64,000 bases of DNA from Mycolicibacterium chubuense NBB4 (GCF_000266905.1 NC_018027.1:3224001-3288000), one strand, 5' to 3'; counted from the stretch's first letter, positions 37,791 to 51,076 are shown. A program made the numbers and translations. Notes: generated by a model not told the origin, from the letters alone.

Positions 37791-37874
37791 GCCACAAGTG
37801 TGTCACGGGGGCGCCGCCGCGGGCCAATCGCGCGGCCTGCTCCCCCGGCGGGCCGACGCGTCGAAAGCACGGAT

Positions 37875-37904
37875 TATGACGAAAATCGGCGGAAATCCGT
37901 CATA
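37875..37904. promoter_or_regulatory. Inverted repeat between metH and the HAD gene
   Basis: TATGACG at 37875-37881 and CGTCATA at 37898-37904 form 7-bp arms around a 16-nt loop, 24 bp past the metH stop. As RNA it could be a weak terminator for metH (no U tract follows); as DNA it could be a binding site for HAD gene control. The surrounding 137 bp holds no gene. Confidence 0.35.
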
Positions 37905-37927
37905 TTCCGTACGTTCGCGCGGGCTGC

Positions 37928-41677
<3,750 letters not shown>

Positions 41678-42022
41678 GTGCACTCCTTCCGTAACGGAAG
41701 GCGTCCTTGACTCCGCCGAGCGTGGCGGATACCGAAGGGGACCCCAGCCCCCGGGTAACCGTTGCAACGCCTCTCGACCTCGATGAGTCTACGTCGCCAC
41801 CCGCTCGACGTCTGGACGCCCATCTCGTCGTTGCGATCGACCCCGACCCGCTCGGCACAAGCGGCGTCCGTGAGCAGCAGCTCGCGGATCGTGTCGGCGA
41901 TGTCTCGCTTATGTACTGGTTCCCAAGGTTAACCAGAGTGCAGCCGAACGTGTTCCGGGCCCGCGGACGCGGCCGCGGGTCGATGCCCGTCATCAGGCCC
42001 ACGCAAGGCTTACGCTGGCCCT
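41678..42022. other. Divergent intergenic region of 345 bp between metH and the PAC2 gene
   Basis: Besides the repeat at the metH start it contains a second stem, CCCGCGG (41960-41966) and CCGCGGG (41973-41979) with a 6-nt loop. There is also an AT-richer stretch near 41910-41945 (TTATGTACTGG, GGTTAACC) where promoters may lie. No cobalamin box or other riboswitch core was recognised. No supported ORF crosses it. Confidence 0.5.
41685..41701 (-). promoter_or_regulatory. Perfect inverted repeat covering the metH ribosome-binding site
   Basis: CCTTCCGTAACGGAAGG is a perfect 8-bp inverted repeat with one central base. On the metH strand the right arm is the Shine-Dalgarno GGAAGGAG. In RNA a 6-bp stem CCTTCC/GGAAGG with a 5-nt loop would hide the ribosome site. 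As DNA it could be an operator. Either way it is well placed to control metH. Confidence 0.55.
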
Positions 42023-42901
42023 GTGACTCCCTCGGATTTCGGCGGTCCGAAGCGATCCGACCTGCCCGACCTGCACGACACCATCGTCGTCGCAGCCTTC
42101 GAGGGCTGGAACGACGCCGGAGACGCGGCGAGCGATGCGCTCGAGCATCTCGACGCCATCTGGGAGGCGGAGACGATCGTCGAGATCGACGACGAGGCCT
42201 ACTTCGACTACCAGGTCAACAGGCCGGTAATCCGGATGGTCGACGGCGTGACCAGGGAATTGGTGTGGCCGTCGATGCGGATCTCGCACTGCCGCCCGCC
42301 CGGCAGTGACCGCGACATCGTGTTGATGCACGGCGTCGAGCCCAACATGCGGTGGCGCACGTTCTGCGCCGAACTGCTGGCCATCGCGGACAAGCTCAAC
42401 GTGCACACCGTGGTGATCCTCGGCGCGCTGCTCGCCGACACCCCGCATACGCGGCCGGTTCCGGTGTCGGGTGCCGCGTACTCCTCGGATTCGGCGAAGA
42501 CGTTCGGCCTCGAGGAGACCCGCTACGAGGGGCCCACCGGCATCGCCGGGGTGTTCCAGGACGCCTGCGTGCAGGCCGGCATCCCCGCGGTGACGTTCTG
42601 GGCCGCCGTCCCGCACTACGTCTCCCAGCCGCCGAACCCGAAGGCGACGGTCGCGCTGCTGCGCCGGGTCGAGGACGTACTCGACATCGAGGTGCCGCTG
42701 GCCGACCTGCCCGCCCAGGCCGAGGAGTGGGAACAGGCCGTCAGCGAGATGACGGCCGAGGACGAGGAGATCGCCGAGTACGTCCAGTCACTCGAGGAAC
42801 GCGGCGACGCCGAAGTGGATCTCAACGAGGCGCTGGGCAAGATCGACGGCGACGCGCTGGCCGCGGAGTTCGAGCGCTACCTGCGCAGGCGCGGGCGGTA
42901 G
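42023..42901 (+). CDS. PAC2-family protein (Rv2125-like)
   Basis: 292 residues from GTG 42023. PAC2 proteins share a fold with eukaryotic proteasome assembly chaperone 2; in actinobacteria their role is unknown. Signature parts: TIVVAAFEGWNDAGDAASDAL, the HGVEPNMRW segment, TVVILGALLADTPHTRPVPV and GPTGIAGVFQDAC. The C-terminal 60 residues form an acidic coiled helix. Given that this genome carries a proteasome locus, a chaperone role is tempting but unproven. Divergent from metH. Confidence 0.88.
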   Translation: MTPSDFGGPKRSDLPDLHDTIVVAAFEGWNDAGDAASDALEHLDAIWEAETIVEIDDEAYFDYQVNRPVIRMVDGVTRELVWPSMRISHCRPPGSDRDIVLMHGVEPNMRWRTFCAELLAIADKLNVHTVVILGALLADTPHTRPVPVSGAAYSSDSAKTFGLEETRYEGPTGIAGVFQDACVQAGIPAVTFWAAVPHYVSQPPNPKATVALLRRVEDVLDIEVPLADLPAQAEEWEQAVSEMTAEDEEIAEYVQSLEERGDAEVDLNEALGKIDGDALAAEFERYLRRRGR

Positions 42902-42905
42902 CGCC

Positions 42906-43898
42906 TCAGCGGAACCGAGTCAGGTACTCCGTCCAGTCCCACGTGGACAGGAAGGCCTCGCCGGCGCGCAGACCGTCACCGTAGAGCGTCTCTTTCTCCG
43001 GCTGCGACAGATCGAAGTCCAGCACGCCGACCTCGCTGGTGTCGATCCGGATCGTGCGGGCGCCGACCCACGGCTGATTCAGGTACGCCTGGTCACGGCC
43101 CACCAGAATGGTGGTCACCACCTGCTCGAGCAGGGTGGGGCCGCCCAGCAGGTGCAGCGGCCGCAGGGCCGGGATCACCTGCTCGTTGTCGGCGGGCAGG
43201 TTGGGCAGCAGTGTCACACCGAACGTCGGCCACCGCGGCGGCTTGCCGTCGATCCGGTCCAGTGAGTCGATCGGGAAGTTCGACAGCAGCCCGCCGTCCA
43301 CCAGCGTCGAGGCCCTGCCCGCGGAGCTGGCCAGGGTCGCGGGCCGGAAGAAGAACGGGATCGCCGTCGAGGCGCGCACCGCGTCGGCCACCGACTGTTC
43401 GTCCGGGTTCAGGCCGTACACGCGTTCGTAGTCCCACGGCAGGCGCACCAGCTGACCCAGCGTGACATCGGCCACGGTGACGACGAGCCGGTAGCGCTGC
43501 TCGGGTGGGAGCTGCGGGTCGTCGATCGCCAGGTCCGCGAACGTCTCGACACCGTAGTCGGCCAGTTGCGCGGCCACCCACCGGCGCAGAGCGTCCCCGC
43601 GATAGATGCCGTCGCCGCTGAGCACACCCCACGCCGGTCCCAGCACAGGGATTCGTTCGACCGGCCCCGGGTCGAGGAAGCCGCTGTAGTCGATGCTCAT
43701 CGCCAGGTCTTCCAGCAGCGCCGAGGACAGGTCCCCGCGGTGTGTGGCCGCGGCGAGCACGGCCCCCACCAGCGCGCCCGCCGAGGTGCCCGAGACGCGT
43801 TGCGGCACATATCCCTTGCTGACCAGCGCCGACACCGCGCCGGCCAGGGCGATGCCCTTGACGCCGCCGCCCGAGAGAACGAGATCGGCCTGCTTCAC
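42906..43898 (-). CDS. Patatin-like phospholipase
   Basis: 330 residues. The Ser-Asp catalytic dyad is visible: oxyanion GGGVKGIALAG at residues 10-20, nucleophile elbow GTSAGALVG near 37-45, and DGGLLSNFP near 200. This family hydrolyses acyl esters of phospholipids. No signal peptide. Last gene of a minus-strand run; the convergent PAC2 stop is 4 bp away. Confidence 0.88.
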   Translation of the reverse strand: MKQADLVLSGGGVKGIALAGAVSALVSKGYVPQRVSGTSAGALVGAVLAAATHRGDLSSALLEDLAMSIDYSGFLDPGPVERIPVLGPAWGVLSGDGIYRGDALRRWVAAQLADYGVETFADLAIDDPQLPPEQRYRLVVTVADVTLGQLVRLPWDYERVYGLNPDEQSVADAVRASTAIPFFFRPATLASSAGRASTLVDGGLLSNFPIDSLDRIDGKPPRWPTFGVTLLPNLPADNEQVIPALRPLHLLGGPTLLEQVVTTILVGRDQAYLNQPWVGARTIRIDTSEVGVLDFDLSQPEKETLYGDGLRAGEAFLSTWDWTEYLTRFR

Positions 43899-43908
43899 GG
43901 GCGCCAGG

Positions 43909-45351
43909 CTAGACCTTCTGCGGCGGCGATGCCTTCCAGGTGCCGTTGAGCGCGTCCGGTTTCGGCCAGTACAGCCTCAGGATCAGCGAGAACGGGCCCT
44001 TGGGCGCCGGAAGCCAGTTGGCCTCCCTGTCGAGGCCCGGCGAGGTGTTCTGGATGTACACCGTGTAACCGCCGTCGGCGTCGGGCACCAGACTCGGCAG
44101 CATCGGCGAGTTGATGAGGTAGCGGTTGATCGGGTTGGCCACCAGCAGGCTCTGCGGCAGCTCGTACATGGTCAGCGACCAGAACGCGTTGACCGGCGGC
44201 AGCTGCCCCTTCGGGAAGTGGAACGTGTAGTTGTTCGCACCGGTCAGCGGTGCCCCGGTGGCATCGTTGGTGAATGCGGGATAGAGCGCTTCGGCGGCGG
44301 TGTTGCCGTAGATCCCGAACACCGCGCCGGCCATCCGATACAGGTAGTTGCCCTTCAGGTCCTGGCGGCTGCCGAAGAACTGCGCGGAGCCGACCTTGCC
44401 GGTGTCCACCTCGTTCTTCTTCAGCGCATCCAGGTCCGCCCAGGCGTCGGCCATGCCACCTTCGATCGCGGTGCGCATGTCGGGCGAGAGCTTGTCGGGA
44501 TCGAAGGTGCCGTCGGGGCCGACACCGATCTTGGTGAACCGCGCTCGCAGCTCCTTCTCCTCGGGCAGTGTGGGCGCGAACCGCAGGGCGAAGTCCAAGA
44601 TCTTGAAGAACTGCGGCGACGTGCGCTGCTGCTCCGACGTCAGCGGCGGGACGAAGTCGATCGCCGGCGCGGGTGCAGGGGACGGCTGGTTGAGGAACAC
44701 CGACAGCGGCGCCACCTGGTAGCCCGACTGGATCTTCTTGACCTCGTCGATGTCCGACGGCCCGAACAGCTGAGTCCGGTACAGCACCATGGCCAGGTCG
44801 GTGTCCGACCGGATCACCTGGTCGATGCCCGCCGGCTTCTCGCCCTTCCAGTTCGGGCCGGCCAACAGGTACCTACCGCCGCCGTTGCCGGTGGTGCGGC
44901 TCCCGACGTAGGCGAAGTTGTAGGTGTAGCCGTCGACGAACTGCAGCGAGTAGTACCGGTCCTGCTGGATCGGCGGGACCGTGAGCACCAGCGGTTCGGC
45001 GCGCAGATCGGCGCCGAGAACCGAGTACGGGGTGTCCGAGTTCGGCGTCTGGACCGTGGTGTCGGCCGGCGTGAACACCTCTGCGGTGCTGTGGATCTCG
45101 TTCCAGCCGCCCTTGTACTGCGGGTCCTGTTTGTCGACGAAGTAGGTGTACTGCACCCGGTAGTTGTCGACGATCGGGAAGCCGTAGATGTAGGCCTCTT
45201 TGGCGATCGCCCGCGCCTCGGCCGGGGTCACGGCGGCCGGGGACGCCGACGCGGTGGAGCTCGTCGTCTGCGACGTGTTCGACGAGTCGGTGCCGTTGCC
45301 GCAGCCGGCCAGCAGCAGCAGCGCGGCCGCCGCCGCGAACATCCGGCGCAT
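43909..45351 (-). CDS. DUF1254/DUF1214 lipoprotein
   Basis: 480 residues from ATG 45351. The signal peptide ends with the lipobox LLLLAGC, so it is likely lipidated. A Ser/Thr-rich linker follows. The DUF1254 domain (EAYIYGFPIVDNYR, TVQTPNSDTPYS, YYSLQFVDGYTYNF) and C-terminal DUF1214 domain (FHFPKGQLPPVNAFWSLTMY, NGPF-like PAPKGPFSLILRLYWP) complete the protein. These large exported proteins are common in environmental mycobacteria and have no assigned activity. Ten bp before the patatin gene, 113 bp after mshC. Confidence 0.85.
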   Translation of the reverse strand: MRRMFAAAAALLLLAGCGNGTDSSNTSQTTSSTASASPAAVTPAEARAIAKEAYIYGFPIVDNYRVQYTYFVDKQDPQYKGGWNEIHSTAEVFTPADTTVQTPNSDTPYSVLGADLRAEPLVLTVPPIQQDRYYSLQFVDGYTYNFAYVGSRTTGNGGGRYLLAGPNWKGEKPAGIDQVIRSDTDLAMVLYRTQLFGPSDIDEVKKIQSGYQVAPLSVFLNQPSPAPAPAIDFVPPLTSEQQRTSPQFFKILDFALRFAPTLPEEKELRARFTKIGVGPDGTFDPDKLSPDMRTAIEGGMADAWADLDALKKNEVDTGKVGSAQFFGSRQDLKGNYLYRMAGAVFGIYGNTAAEALYPAFTNDATGAPLTGANNYTFHFPKGQLPPVNAFWSLTMYELPQSLLVANPINRYLINSPMLPSLVPDADGGYTVYIQNTSPGLDREANWLPAPKGPFSLILRLYWPKPDALNGTWKASPPQKV

Positions 45352-45464
45352 CACTTCGCCGGCAGCCGTTCGGTGCGGGCGCGCGCACCCCCGGTGATGA
45401 AGACCGTCTTCCCGCGCACCGCTGCCGCTGAACTCACAGCCGCAACCTACTCCACGGCAGGTCG

Positions 45465-46703
45465 TTACAGCTGTATTCCCAGCAGCGCGTCGACCGCGGT
45501 GGCCACGGTCCGCCCGGCGGTGTCGTCGTGACCGCCGTAGGCCAGCGCATCGGTGGCCCACCCATCAAGGGCGGCAAGCGCTTTCGGGGTGTCCAGATCG
45601 TCGGCGAGGTAGCGGCGCACCCGGGCCACGACGTCGGTGGCGTCGGGCGCCTGCGCGAGCGCGGTCGCGGTGCGCCACCGGTGCAGCCTGGCCCGGGCCT
45701 CGTCGAGCACCGCCTGACTCCAGAACCGGTCCTGGCGATAGTGGCCGGCGAACAGGCCCAGCCGGACGGCCGCGGGATCCACACCGTCGCGACGCAACTG
45801 CGAGACCAGCACCAGATTGCCGCGGCTCTTGGACATCTTGTGCCCGTCCCAGCCGATCATCCCGGAGTGCACGTAGTGACGCGCGAAACGCCGCTCTCCG
45901 GTGACGCATTCGGCGTGGGCGGCCGAGAACTCGTGGTGGGGGAAGATCAGGTCGCTGCCGCCGCCCTGGATGTCCAGGCCGGTGCCGATGCGGCTGAGCG
46001 CGATCGCCGCGCACTCGACGTGCCATCCCGGCCGGCCCGGCCCGAACGGTGACGGCCAGCTCGGTTCACCGGGACGCTCGGCACGCCACAACAGGGCATC
46101 GATCGGGTCGCTCTTGCCGGGGCGCTCGGGGTCACCCCCGCGCTCGGCGAACAGCGTGCGCATCGTGTCGCGGTCGTAGCCGGACTCGTACCCGAACTGG
46201 ACGGTGGCGTCGGCGTGGAAGTAGACGTCGGGATACTGCGGATCGTCGACGACGTAGGCGGCGCCGGCGGCCAGGAGCTTCTCGACGACCTCGATCACCT
46301 CGCCCACCGCCTCGGTGGCCGCGACGTACTCGCGCGGCGGCACGACCCGCAGCGCCGCCATGTCCTCGCGGAACAGGTCGGTCTCCCGGTCGGCGAGCTC
46401 ACGCCAGCCGATGCCGTCGCGCTCCGCGCGCTCGAACAGCGGATCGTCGACGTCGGTGATGTTCTGCACGTAGTGCACGTCGTGGCCGGAGTCCAGCCAC
46501 AGCCGGTACACCAGGTCGAAGGTCAGGTAGGTGGCGGCGTGACCGAGGTGGGTCGCGTCGTACGGGGTGATCCCGCAGACGTACATCGTCGCCGTCTCCC
46601 CCGGTGTGACCGGGCGCACCTGCCGGTCGGCGCTGTCGTAGAGGCGCAACTGCGGACCCCGGCCGGGCAGCGCCGGAACGCTCGGGGCCGACCAGGATTG
46701 CAT
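45465..46703 (-). CDS. mshC: L-cysteine:GlcN-Ins ligase MshC (mycothiol synthesis)
   Basis: 412 residues from ATG 46703, starting MQSW as in M. tuberculosis. MshC uses ATP to join cysteine to glucosaminyl-inositol, the penultimate step in mycothiol synthesis. It is a cysteinyl-tRNA synthetase relative with the HIGH-like THLGHAATY, the zinc-binding [12 protein letters not shown] start, [14 protein letters not shown] and KMSKS. The anticodon-binding domain is short, separating it from CysS. Followed on the same strand by the DUF1254 gene; cysQ lies 78 bp upstream. Confidence 0.96.
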   Translation of the reverse strand: MQSWSAPSVPALPGRGPQLRLYDSADRQVRPVTPGETATMYVCGITPYDATHLGHAATYLTFDLVYRLWLDSGHDVHYVQNITDVDDPLFERAERDGIGWRELADRETDLFREDMAALRVVPPREYVAATEAVGEVIEVVEKLLAAGAAYVVDDPQYPDVYFHADATVQFGYESGYDRDTMRTLFAERGGDPERPGKSDPIDALLWRAERPGEPSWPSPFGPGRPGWHVECAAIALSRIGTGLDIQGGGSDLIFPHHEFSAAHAECVTGERRFARHYVHSGMIGWDGHKMSKSRGNLVLVSQLRRDGVDPAAVRLGLFAGHYRQDRFWSQAVLDEARARLHRWRTATALAQAPDATDVVARVRRYLADDLDTPKALAALDGWATDALAYGGHDDTAGRTVATAVDALLGIQL

Positions 46704-46781
46704 GACCTCGACTCTAGACATCGTCGTGTGTGACAACGGAGACGCCCGTTCCATTCCCGCCGCGGCCGCACCGGGGCATGC

Positions 46782-47564
46782 TCAGCGCCTCCCGTACGCC
46801 GACCAGATCGCCTCGAGCAGCACGTCCGCCAGTTCGGCACGACACATCAGCAGATCGGGCAGATACGGGTCGCGGCGGTTGTAGACCAGCGGAGAGCCGT
46901 CGATGCGCGACGCGTGCATGCCGGCCGCCCACAGCACACCCGCGGGTGCCGCCGAGTCCCACTCCCACTGCCCTCCGGCGTGCAGGTAGGCGTCCACGTC
47001 GCCGCGGACGACCGCCATCGCCTTCGCCCCGGCCGAGCCGATGCGGACGAGCTCGATGTCGAGCTGCTCGCGGATGCGCCAGAGCACCGCGGGCGGCCTG
47101 CTGGCACTGGCGGTGATGCGGATCGGCCCGTCGCGGCGCGGCGGCGGGCCGCTCACGGTGTCCGTGCGGTACACCTCGCCGCGCGCGGGCAGCGCGACCG
47201 CGGCGTCGGTGATGGTGCTGGGCGCCGCGCCCGCCGAGCGCTGCCACAGCGCGATGTGCACCGCCCAGTCCGCGCGGCCGGGCATCGAGTACTGGTAGGT
47301 GCCGTCGACGGGGTCGACGATCCACACCCGGTCGGCGTCGACGCGGGACAGGTCGTCGACGGCCTCCTCGGAGAGCACCGCATCGTGCGGCCGCGCCCGG
47401 TGCAGCCGGTCCAGGATCAGCGTGTTGGCCCGCTTGTCGCCGGCGTCGCCGAGATCGTAGGGGTCGTAGTAGTCCGCCGGACCGATCTGGTCGCGCAGGG
47501 CAAGCAGCAACTCACCGGCCTCGGCGGCCACCTCGGCGGCCAGCGCTGCATCGGTGAGGGTCAC
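46782..47564 (-). CDS. cysQ: 3'-phosphoadenosine 5'-phosphate phosphatase CysQ
   Basis: 260 residues from GTG 47564. This lithium-sensitive inositol-monophosphatase-fold enzyme removes the 3'-phosphate from PAP/PAPS and can also act on inositol and fructose bisphosphates. Metal sites: [20 protein letters not shown], and [14 protein letters not shown] near the C-terminus. Position beside mshC agrees with M. tuberculosis, where sulfur assimilation and mycothiol genes adjoin. 17 bp after the SCO1664-family gene. Confidence 0.9.
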   Translation of the reverse strand: MTLTDAALAAEVAAEAGELLLALRDQIGPADYYDPYDLGDAGDKRANTLILDRLHRARPHDAVLSEEAVDDLSRVDADRVWIVDPVDGTYQYSMPGRADWAVHIALWQRSAGAAPSTITDAAVALPARGEVYRTDTVSGPPPRRDGPIRITASASRPPAVLWRIREQLDIELVRIGSAGAKAMAVVRGDVDAYLHAGGQWEWDSAAPAGVLWAAGMHASRIDGSPLVYNRRDPYLPDLLMCRAELADVLLEAIWSAYGRR

Positions 47565-47581
47565 CGGGCCAGTAGACCACG

Positions 47582-48421
47582 TCAGAACGCGGGCCACGGG
47601 ATCGGCCGGCGCCGGTCCGGCGTGGGCATCACCGGGTTGCGAAGCAGCGCAACCACTCTGGCCCGCAGAGCGGCGACCTCGCGCGCAGTGATGTGCTCGC
47701 ACAGCTCCGCGCCCAGGTCGCTCTTCAGCGCATCGCCCAGCATGGCGACGTCGTCGAGTGTCTCGTCGTCGACGGGCTTGCCGGCCCAGCCCCACAGCAC
47801 GGTGCGCAGTTTGTCCTCGACGTGCAGCGTGACACCGTGATCCACCCCGTAGACCTGTCCGTCCACGCCGGACAGCACGTGGCCGCCCTTGCGGTCGGCG
47901 TTGTTGACCAAGACGTCGAACACCGCCAGCCGGCGCAGCCGGTCGTCGTCGGCGTGCACCAGGACGACCTCGTCGCCGGCGTAGTCGTAGGCCTGCAGCA
48001 CGGGCAGGAAGCCCGGCGGGATCTTGCCTGCGGGCAGCAGGTCGATGAGATCGGGGCCGGCGTCCGGCGGCGCGGAGGACTCGTCCTCCTCGGGCTGGTC
48101 CACCCAGCGCTGCACCATGCCGGGGCCGGCGGGACCTTTGCGAATGATGGTGTGCGGAACCACATTCCAGCCCAACGCGGCGGACACCAGATAGGAGCCG
48201 AGCTCGCGGCCGGCCAGGGTGCCGTCGGGGAAGTCCCACAGCGGAGCCTCACCGGCGACCGGCTTGTACACACAGTGCTGTGTGCGGTCGGCCAGCGTCG
48301 CCTCGCACAGGAAGGTCGCGTTGCTCGCCGACCGGATGCGCCCGATGACGGTCAGCTCGCCGCGGCGCAACACCTCTGCGACGTCAACGCTGCCGTCGGC
48401 ACCCCGCTCAGGCGTCGTCAT
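47582..48421 (-). CDS. SCO1664-family protein (PI3/4-kinase-like fold)
   Basis: 279 residues from ATG 48421. A kinase-like pattern is visible: [10 protein letters not shown] and [16 protein letters not shown] (putative nucleotide-binding Lys) early on. [20 protein letters not shown] resembles a catalytic Asn/Asp loop, and [11 protein letters not shown] is DFG-like. The family is actinobacteria-specific and uncharacterised. It overlaps the DUF3090 gene by 14 bp and is part of a conserved trio with DUF3090 and the MSMEG_4193-family phosphatase next to mshC. Confidence 0.8.
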   Translation of the reverse strand: MTTPERGADGSVDVAEVLRRGELTVIGRIRSASNATFLCEATLADRTQHCVYKPVAGEAPLWDFPDGTLAGRELGSYLVSAALGWNVVPHTIIRKGPAGPGMVQRWVDQPEEDESSAPPDAGPDLIDLLPAGKIPPGFLPVLQAYDYAGDEVVLVHADDDRLRRLAVFDVLVNNADRKGGHVLSGVDGQVYGVDHGVTLHVEDKLRTVLWGWAGKPVDDETLDDVAMLGDALKSDLGAELCEHITAREVAALRARVVALLRNPVMPTPDRRRPIPWPAF

Positions 48422-48992
48422 CGTCGGGCCCGGCCAGCGCGCCACGCCGGTACCCGTTGGTTCGCACGCAGATGTGCCCTTCGGGATCCAGGGGCTCTTC
48501 GCAGAGAGGACACGGCGGCCGTCCCGCCGAGATCACGCGGTTGGAGCGGGTCGCGAACTGGCGCGCCGACTCCGGTGTCAGGAACACCCGTACCGCATCC
48601 GGCCCCTCTTCGGCGTCGTCGAGCACCACCGACGCGTCGAACTCGGTGTCGGAGACCGCGAGCAGTTCGACCACGACGGTCTGAGCCTCCGAATCCCAGC
48701 CCAGCCCCATGGTGCCGACCCGGAACTCTGCGTCGACCGGCGTCACGAGCGGGCTGAGGTCGTCCACCTCACCGGTGTCCGGGGGGATCGGCGTGCCGAA
48801 CCGGCGGTTGATCTCCAGCAGCAGCGCGGCGATGCGTTCGGCCAGGACCGCCACCTGCTGCTTCTCCAGGATCACCGACACCACGCGCTTGTCGTGAACG
48901 GCTTGCAGATAGAAGGTCCGGTTACCCGGTTGACCGACCGTCCCGGCCACGAAACGGTCGGGTGTGCGGAAGACGTGGATTGCGCGAGGCAT
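48408..48992 (-). CDS. DUF3090 family protein with C-terminal zinc-ribbon-like motif
   Basis: 194 residues from ATG 48992. The body (RAIHVFRTPDRFVAGTVGQPG, then FYLQAVHDKRVVSVILEKQQ) is a DUF3090 beta-rich domain. The end has CPLCEEPLDPEGHICVRTNGY, a Cys/His set likely to bind zinc. Function unknown. It overlaps the SCO1664-family gene and is 52 bp after the MSMEG_4193-family gene. Confidence 0.82.
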   Translation of the reverse strand: MPRAIHVFRTPDRFVAGTVGQPGNRTFYLQAVHDKRVVSVILEKQQVAVLAERIAALLLEINRRFGTPIPPDTGEVDDLSPLVTPVDAEFRVGTMGLGWDSEAQTVVVELLAVSDTEFDASVVLDDAEEGPDAVRVFLTPESARQFATRSNRVISAGRPPCPLCEEPLDPEGHICVRTNGYRRGALAGPDDDDA

Positions 48993-49044
48993 GGCACTGT
49001 CCAAAATACCGGCAATGACACATCAGCCGTAATCGTGCGCCGCG

Positions 49045-49761
49045 TCAGCCGGCCGAGCCGCCGACCACGGCGTCGCCGGCGGGCACATCCTCGGACTGCG
49101 CGTCGTCCTGGGCTGCTTCCTTGGGCGGCGGGGCGACCAGCGCCGAGTTCAGCGCTGCACCCGTGTGGTTGACGTGGATCACGAAAGGCCGCACCGGTGT
49201 GTAGCGGACGACGCTGACCGACGCCGGGTCGGCGTTGATCCGCTGGAAGCTGTCCAGGTGGCTGCCGAGCGCGTCGGCGAGCACCGCCTTGATGACGTCG
49301 CCGTGCGTGCACGCCACCCACAGCGCGTCGGCGCCGTGCTCCTCGGCCAGCCGGCGGTCGTGCTCGCGCACGGCGGCCACGGCACGGGCCTGCACCGCGG
49401 CCAGCCCCTCGCCCTCGGGGAACACGGCCGCGCTGGGCTGCTGCTGCACGACCGCCCACAGCGGCTCCTTGACCAGTTCGCCGATCTTGCGGCCGGTCCA
49501 GGCGCCGTAGTCCACCTCGGCGATCCGCTCGTCGACGACCGGCTCGAGGCCCAGGGCCGCGGCGAGTGGCTCCACGGTGCGTTCGCAGCGCAGCAGTGGC
49601 GAGCGCACGATGGCGCGGATCGGCAGCGAGCCGAGGCGCTCGACCAGTGCCTCGGCTTGCTCGCGTCCGCGGTCGTCCAGATCGACGCCCTCCGACCTGC
49701 CCGCCAGTGTGTGCGCCGTGTTCGAGGTCGAACGGCCGTGCCGCAGCAGCAGAACGGTCAT
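49045..49761 (-). CDS. MSMEG_4193-family histidine phosphatase (phosphoglycerate-mutase-like, Rv2135c-like)
   Basis: 238 residues. The catalytic [12 protein letters not shown], the second Arg in SPLLRCERT, the Glu in EVDYGAWTG and the second His in [12 protein letters not shown] are all present, so it should be an active His phosphatase or mutase. The C-terminal 35 residues are acidic and disordered. Its ATG overlaps the uppP stop by 4 bp. Member of the conserved trio with DUF3090 and SCO1664-family genes. Substrate unknown. Confidence 0.87.
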   Translation of the reverse strand: MTVLLLRHGRSTSNTAHTLAGRSEGVDLDDRGREQAEALVERLGSLPIRAIVRSPLLRCERTVEPLAAALGLEPVVDERIAEVDYGAWTGRKIGELVKEPLWAVVQQQPSAAVFPEGEGLAAVQARAVAAVREHDRRLAEEHGADALWVACTHGDVIKAVLADALGSHLDSFQRINADPASVSVVRYTPVRPFVIHVNHTGAALNSALVAPPPKEAAQDDAQSEDVPAGDAVVGGSAG

Positions 49762-50588
49762 GTCGCGGCCACCACCCCGGTGCCCAGCAGGATCAGCACC
49801 ACCGCGCCCAGCACGACGCGGTAGCCGACGAACCAGTACATGCTGTGGCGCACCAGGAAGCGCAGGAACCACGCGACGGCCGCGAACCCGACGACGAATG
49901 CGATGAGGGTCGACACCAGCAGCTGCGGCCCGCTGGCGCTCATGCCCTCCCCCACCGGGGCGAAGGCGTCGGGCAGCGAGAACAGCCCCGAGGCGAACAC
50001 GGCGGGGATCGCGAGCAGGAAGCCGAACCGGGCGGCCAGCTCGCGGTCGAGTCCGAGGAACAGGCCCGCGCTGATGGTCGCGCCGGAGCGGGACACCCCG
50101 GGCACCAGCGCGAGGCACTGCGCGACGCCGACGACGACGCTGTCGCGCCACGTGAGCTGTTCGACGTGCCGGGTCTGCCTGCCGTAGTACTCCGCGGCGG
50201 CGATCACCGCCGAGAACACGATCAGCGCCGTGGCGACCAGCCACAGATTGCGTGCGCCCGTGCGGATCTCGTCTTTGAACAGCAACCCGGCGATCCCGAT
50301 CGGGATGCTGCCGATGATGACCCACCACCCGAGCCAGTAGTCGGCGTTGCGGTGCGCGCTGACGAAGAGTCCGTTGAACCACGCCTTGACGATGCGCACG
50401 ATGTCGCGCGCGAAATAGAGGAGCACGGCGGCCTCGGTGCCGAGCTGACTGACCGCGGTGAACGATGCGCCGGCGTCGTCGTCGAAGAACACCCGCGACG
50501 CGATCGCCAGGTGTCCCGAGCTCGAGACGGGCAGGAACTCGGTGAGCCCCTGCAGGACCGACAGCACCACCACCTGCAGCCACGACAT
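49758..50588 (-). CDS. uppP: Undecaprenyl-diphosphatase UppP (BacA)
   Basis: 276 residues from ATG 50588, the length of the M. tuberculosis protein; a GTG 18 bp upstream is less likely. Recycles the polyprenyl pyrophosphate carrier for peptidoglycan synthesis. The active-site segments are [17 protein letters not shown] and [12 protein letters not shown], each in a re-entrant region; eight membrane helices are visible. Coupled to the phosphatase gene by ATGA. Confidence 0.95.
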   Translation of the reverse strand: MSWLQVVVLSVLQGLTEFLPVSSSGHLAIASRVFFDDDAGASFTAVSQLGTEAAVLLYFARDIVRIVKAWFNGLFVSAHRNADYWLGWWVIIGSIPIGIAGLLFKDEIRTGARNLWLVATALIVFSAVIAAAEYYGRQTRHVEQLTWRDSVVVGVAQCLALVPGVSRSGATISAGLFLGLDRELAARFGFLLAIPAVFASGLFSLPDAFAPVGEGMSASGPQLLVSTLIAFVVGFAAVAWFLRFLVRHSMYWFVGYRVVLGAVVLILLGTGVVAAT

Positions 50589-50642
50589 CGCAGGTACGTC
50601 CGTCACGACGACGACCGTACCGTGCGGCGGATCAGCCGGGGG

Positions 50643-50966
50643 TCAGCGGCCGTTGCGGGGCAGCGGGTGCGCGCCTGCGACCGCGTCCCGCACCGCGGCG
50701 ACCATGCTGCGCTCGTCGGTCAGGTCGATATCGGTGAGTTTCCGGCTCGCCATCGCGACGATGTCCTCGGCCTGCGGAACGAGACCCCGCAGCCGGGGCC
50801 GGTAGACCTCCACGACCAGCGCCTGACGTTCGATGTAAAAGGAGAAGCTGCGGCCGTCACCGACCTGGCCGAAACCACTGGCATGCACACCGGTGGTGAT
50901 GTCCTCGACCACGAATCCCTGACCGGTCACTTCATTGTGCGTCGCGAGGGTCATGGTATGTACCAT
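50643..50966 (-). CDS. Conserved mycobacterial protein (Rv2137c-like)
   Basis: 107 residues from ATG 50966, or 103 from ATG 50954. Soluble; the pattern GFGQVGDGRSFSFYIERQALVVEVYRP suggests a small beta-sheet domain. A palindrome covers the two candidate start codons. No domain of known function. The next gene downstream, uppP, starts 54 bp later. Divergent from lppL. Confidence 0.7.
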   Translation of the reverse strand: MVHTMTLATHNEVTGQGFVVEDITTGVHASGFGQVGDGRSFSFYIERQALVVEVYRPRLRGLVPQAEDIVAMASRKLTDIDLTDERSMVAAVRDAVAGAHPLPRNGR

Positions 50967-50969
50967 ACC
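50955..50969. promoter_or_regulatory. Palindrome over the start of the Rv2137c-like gene
   Basis: GGTATG-TAC-CATACC is a perfect 6-bp inverted repeat at the start codons 50966 and 50954. It could act as an operator for a leaderless transcript or as an RNA hairpin limiting initiation. Confidence 0.4.
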
Positions 50970-51076
50970 GCCGCCGGGCCCGCGGGATGGCCCGGACACA
51001 GCCGATTCGGTGTCATGACGTTGCATACACTGGCTCTCCGTCCGTGTGCCCCCGAAATCCGACCGAGAGCTACCCC

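Noticed and set aside
41678..42022. Cobalamin riboswitch upstream of metH
   Set aside because: No B12-box-like core or the expected multi-stem architecture was found; only short inverted repeats are present.
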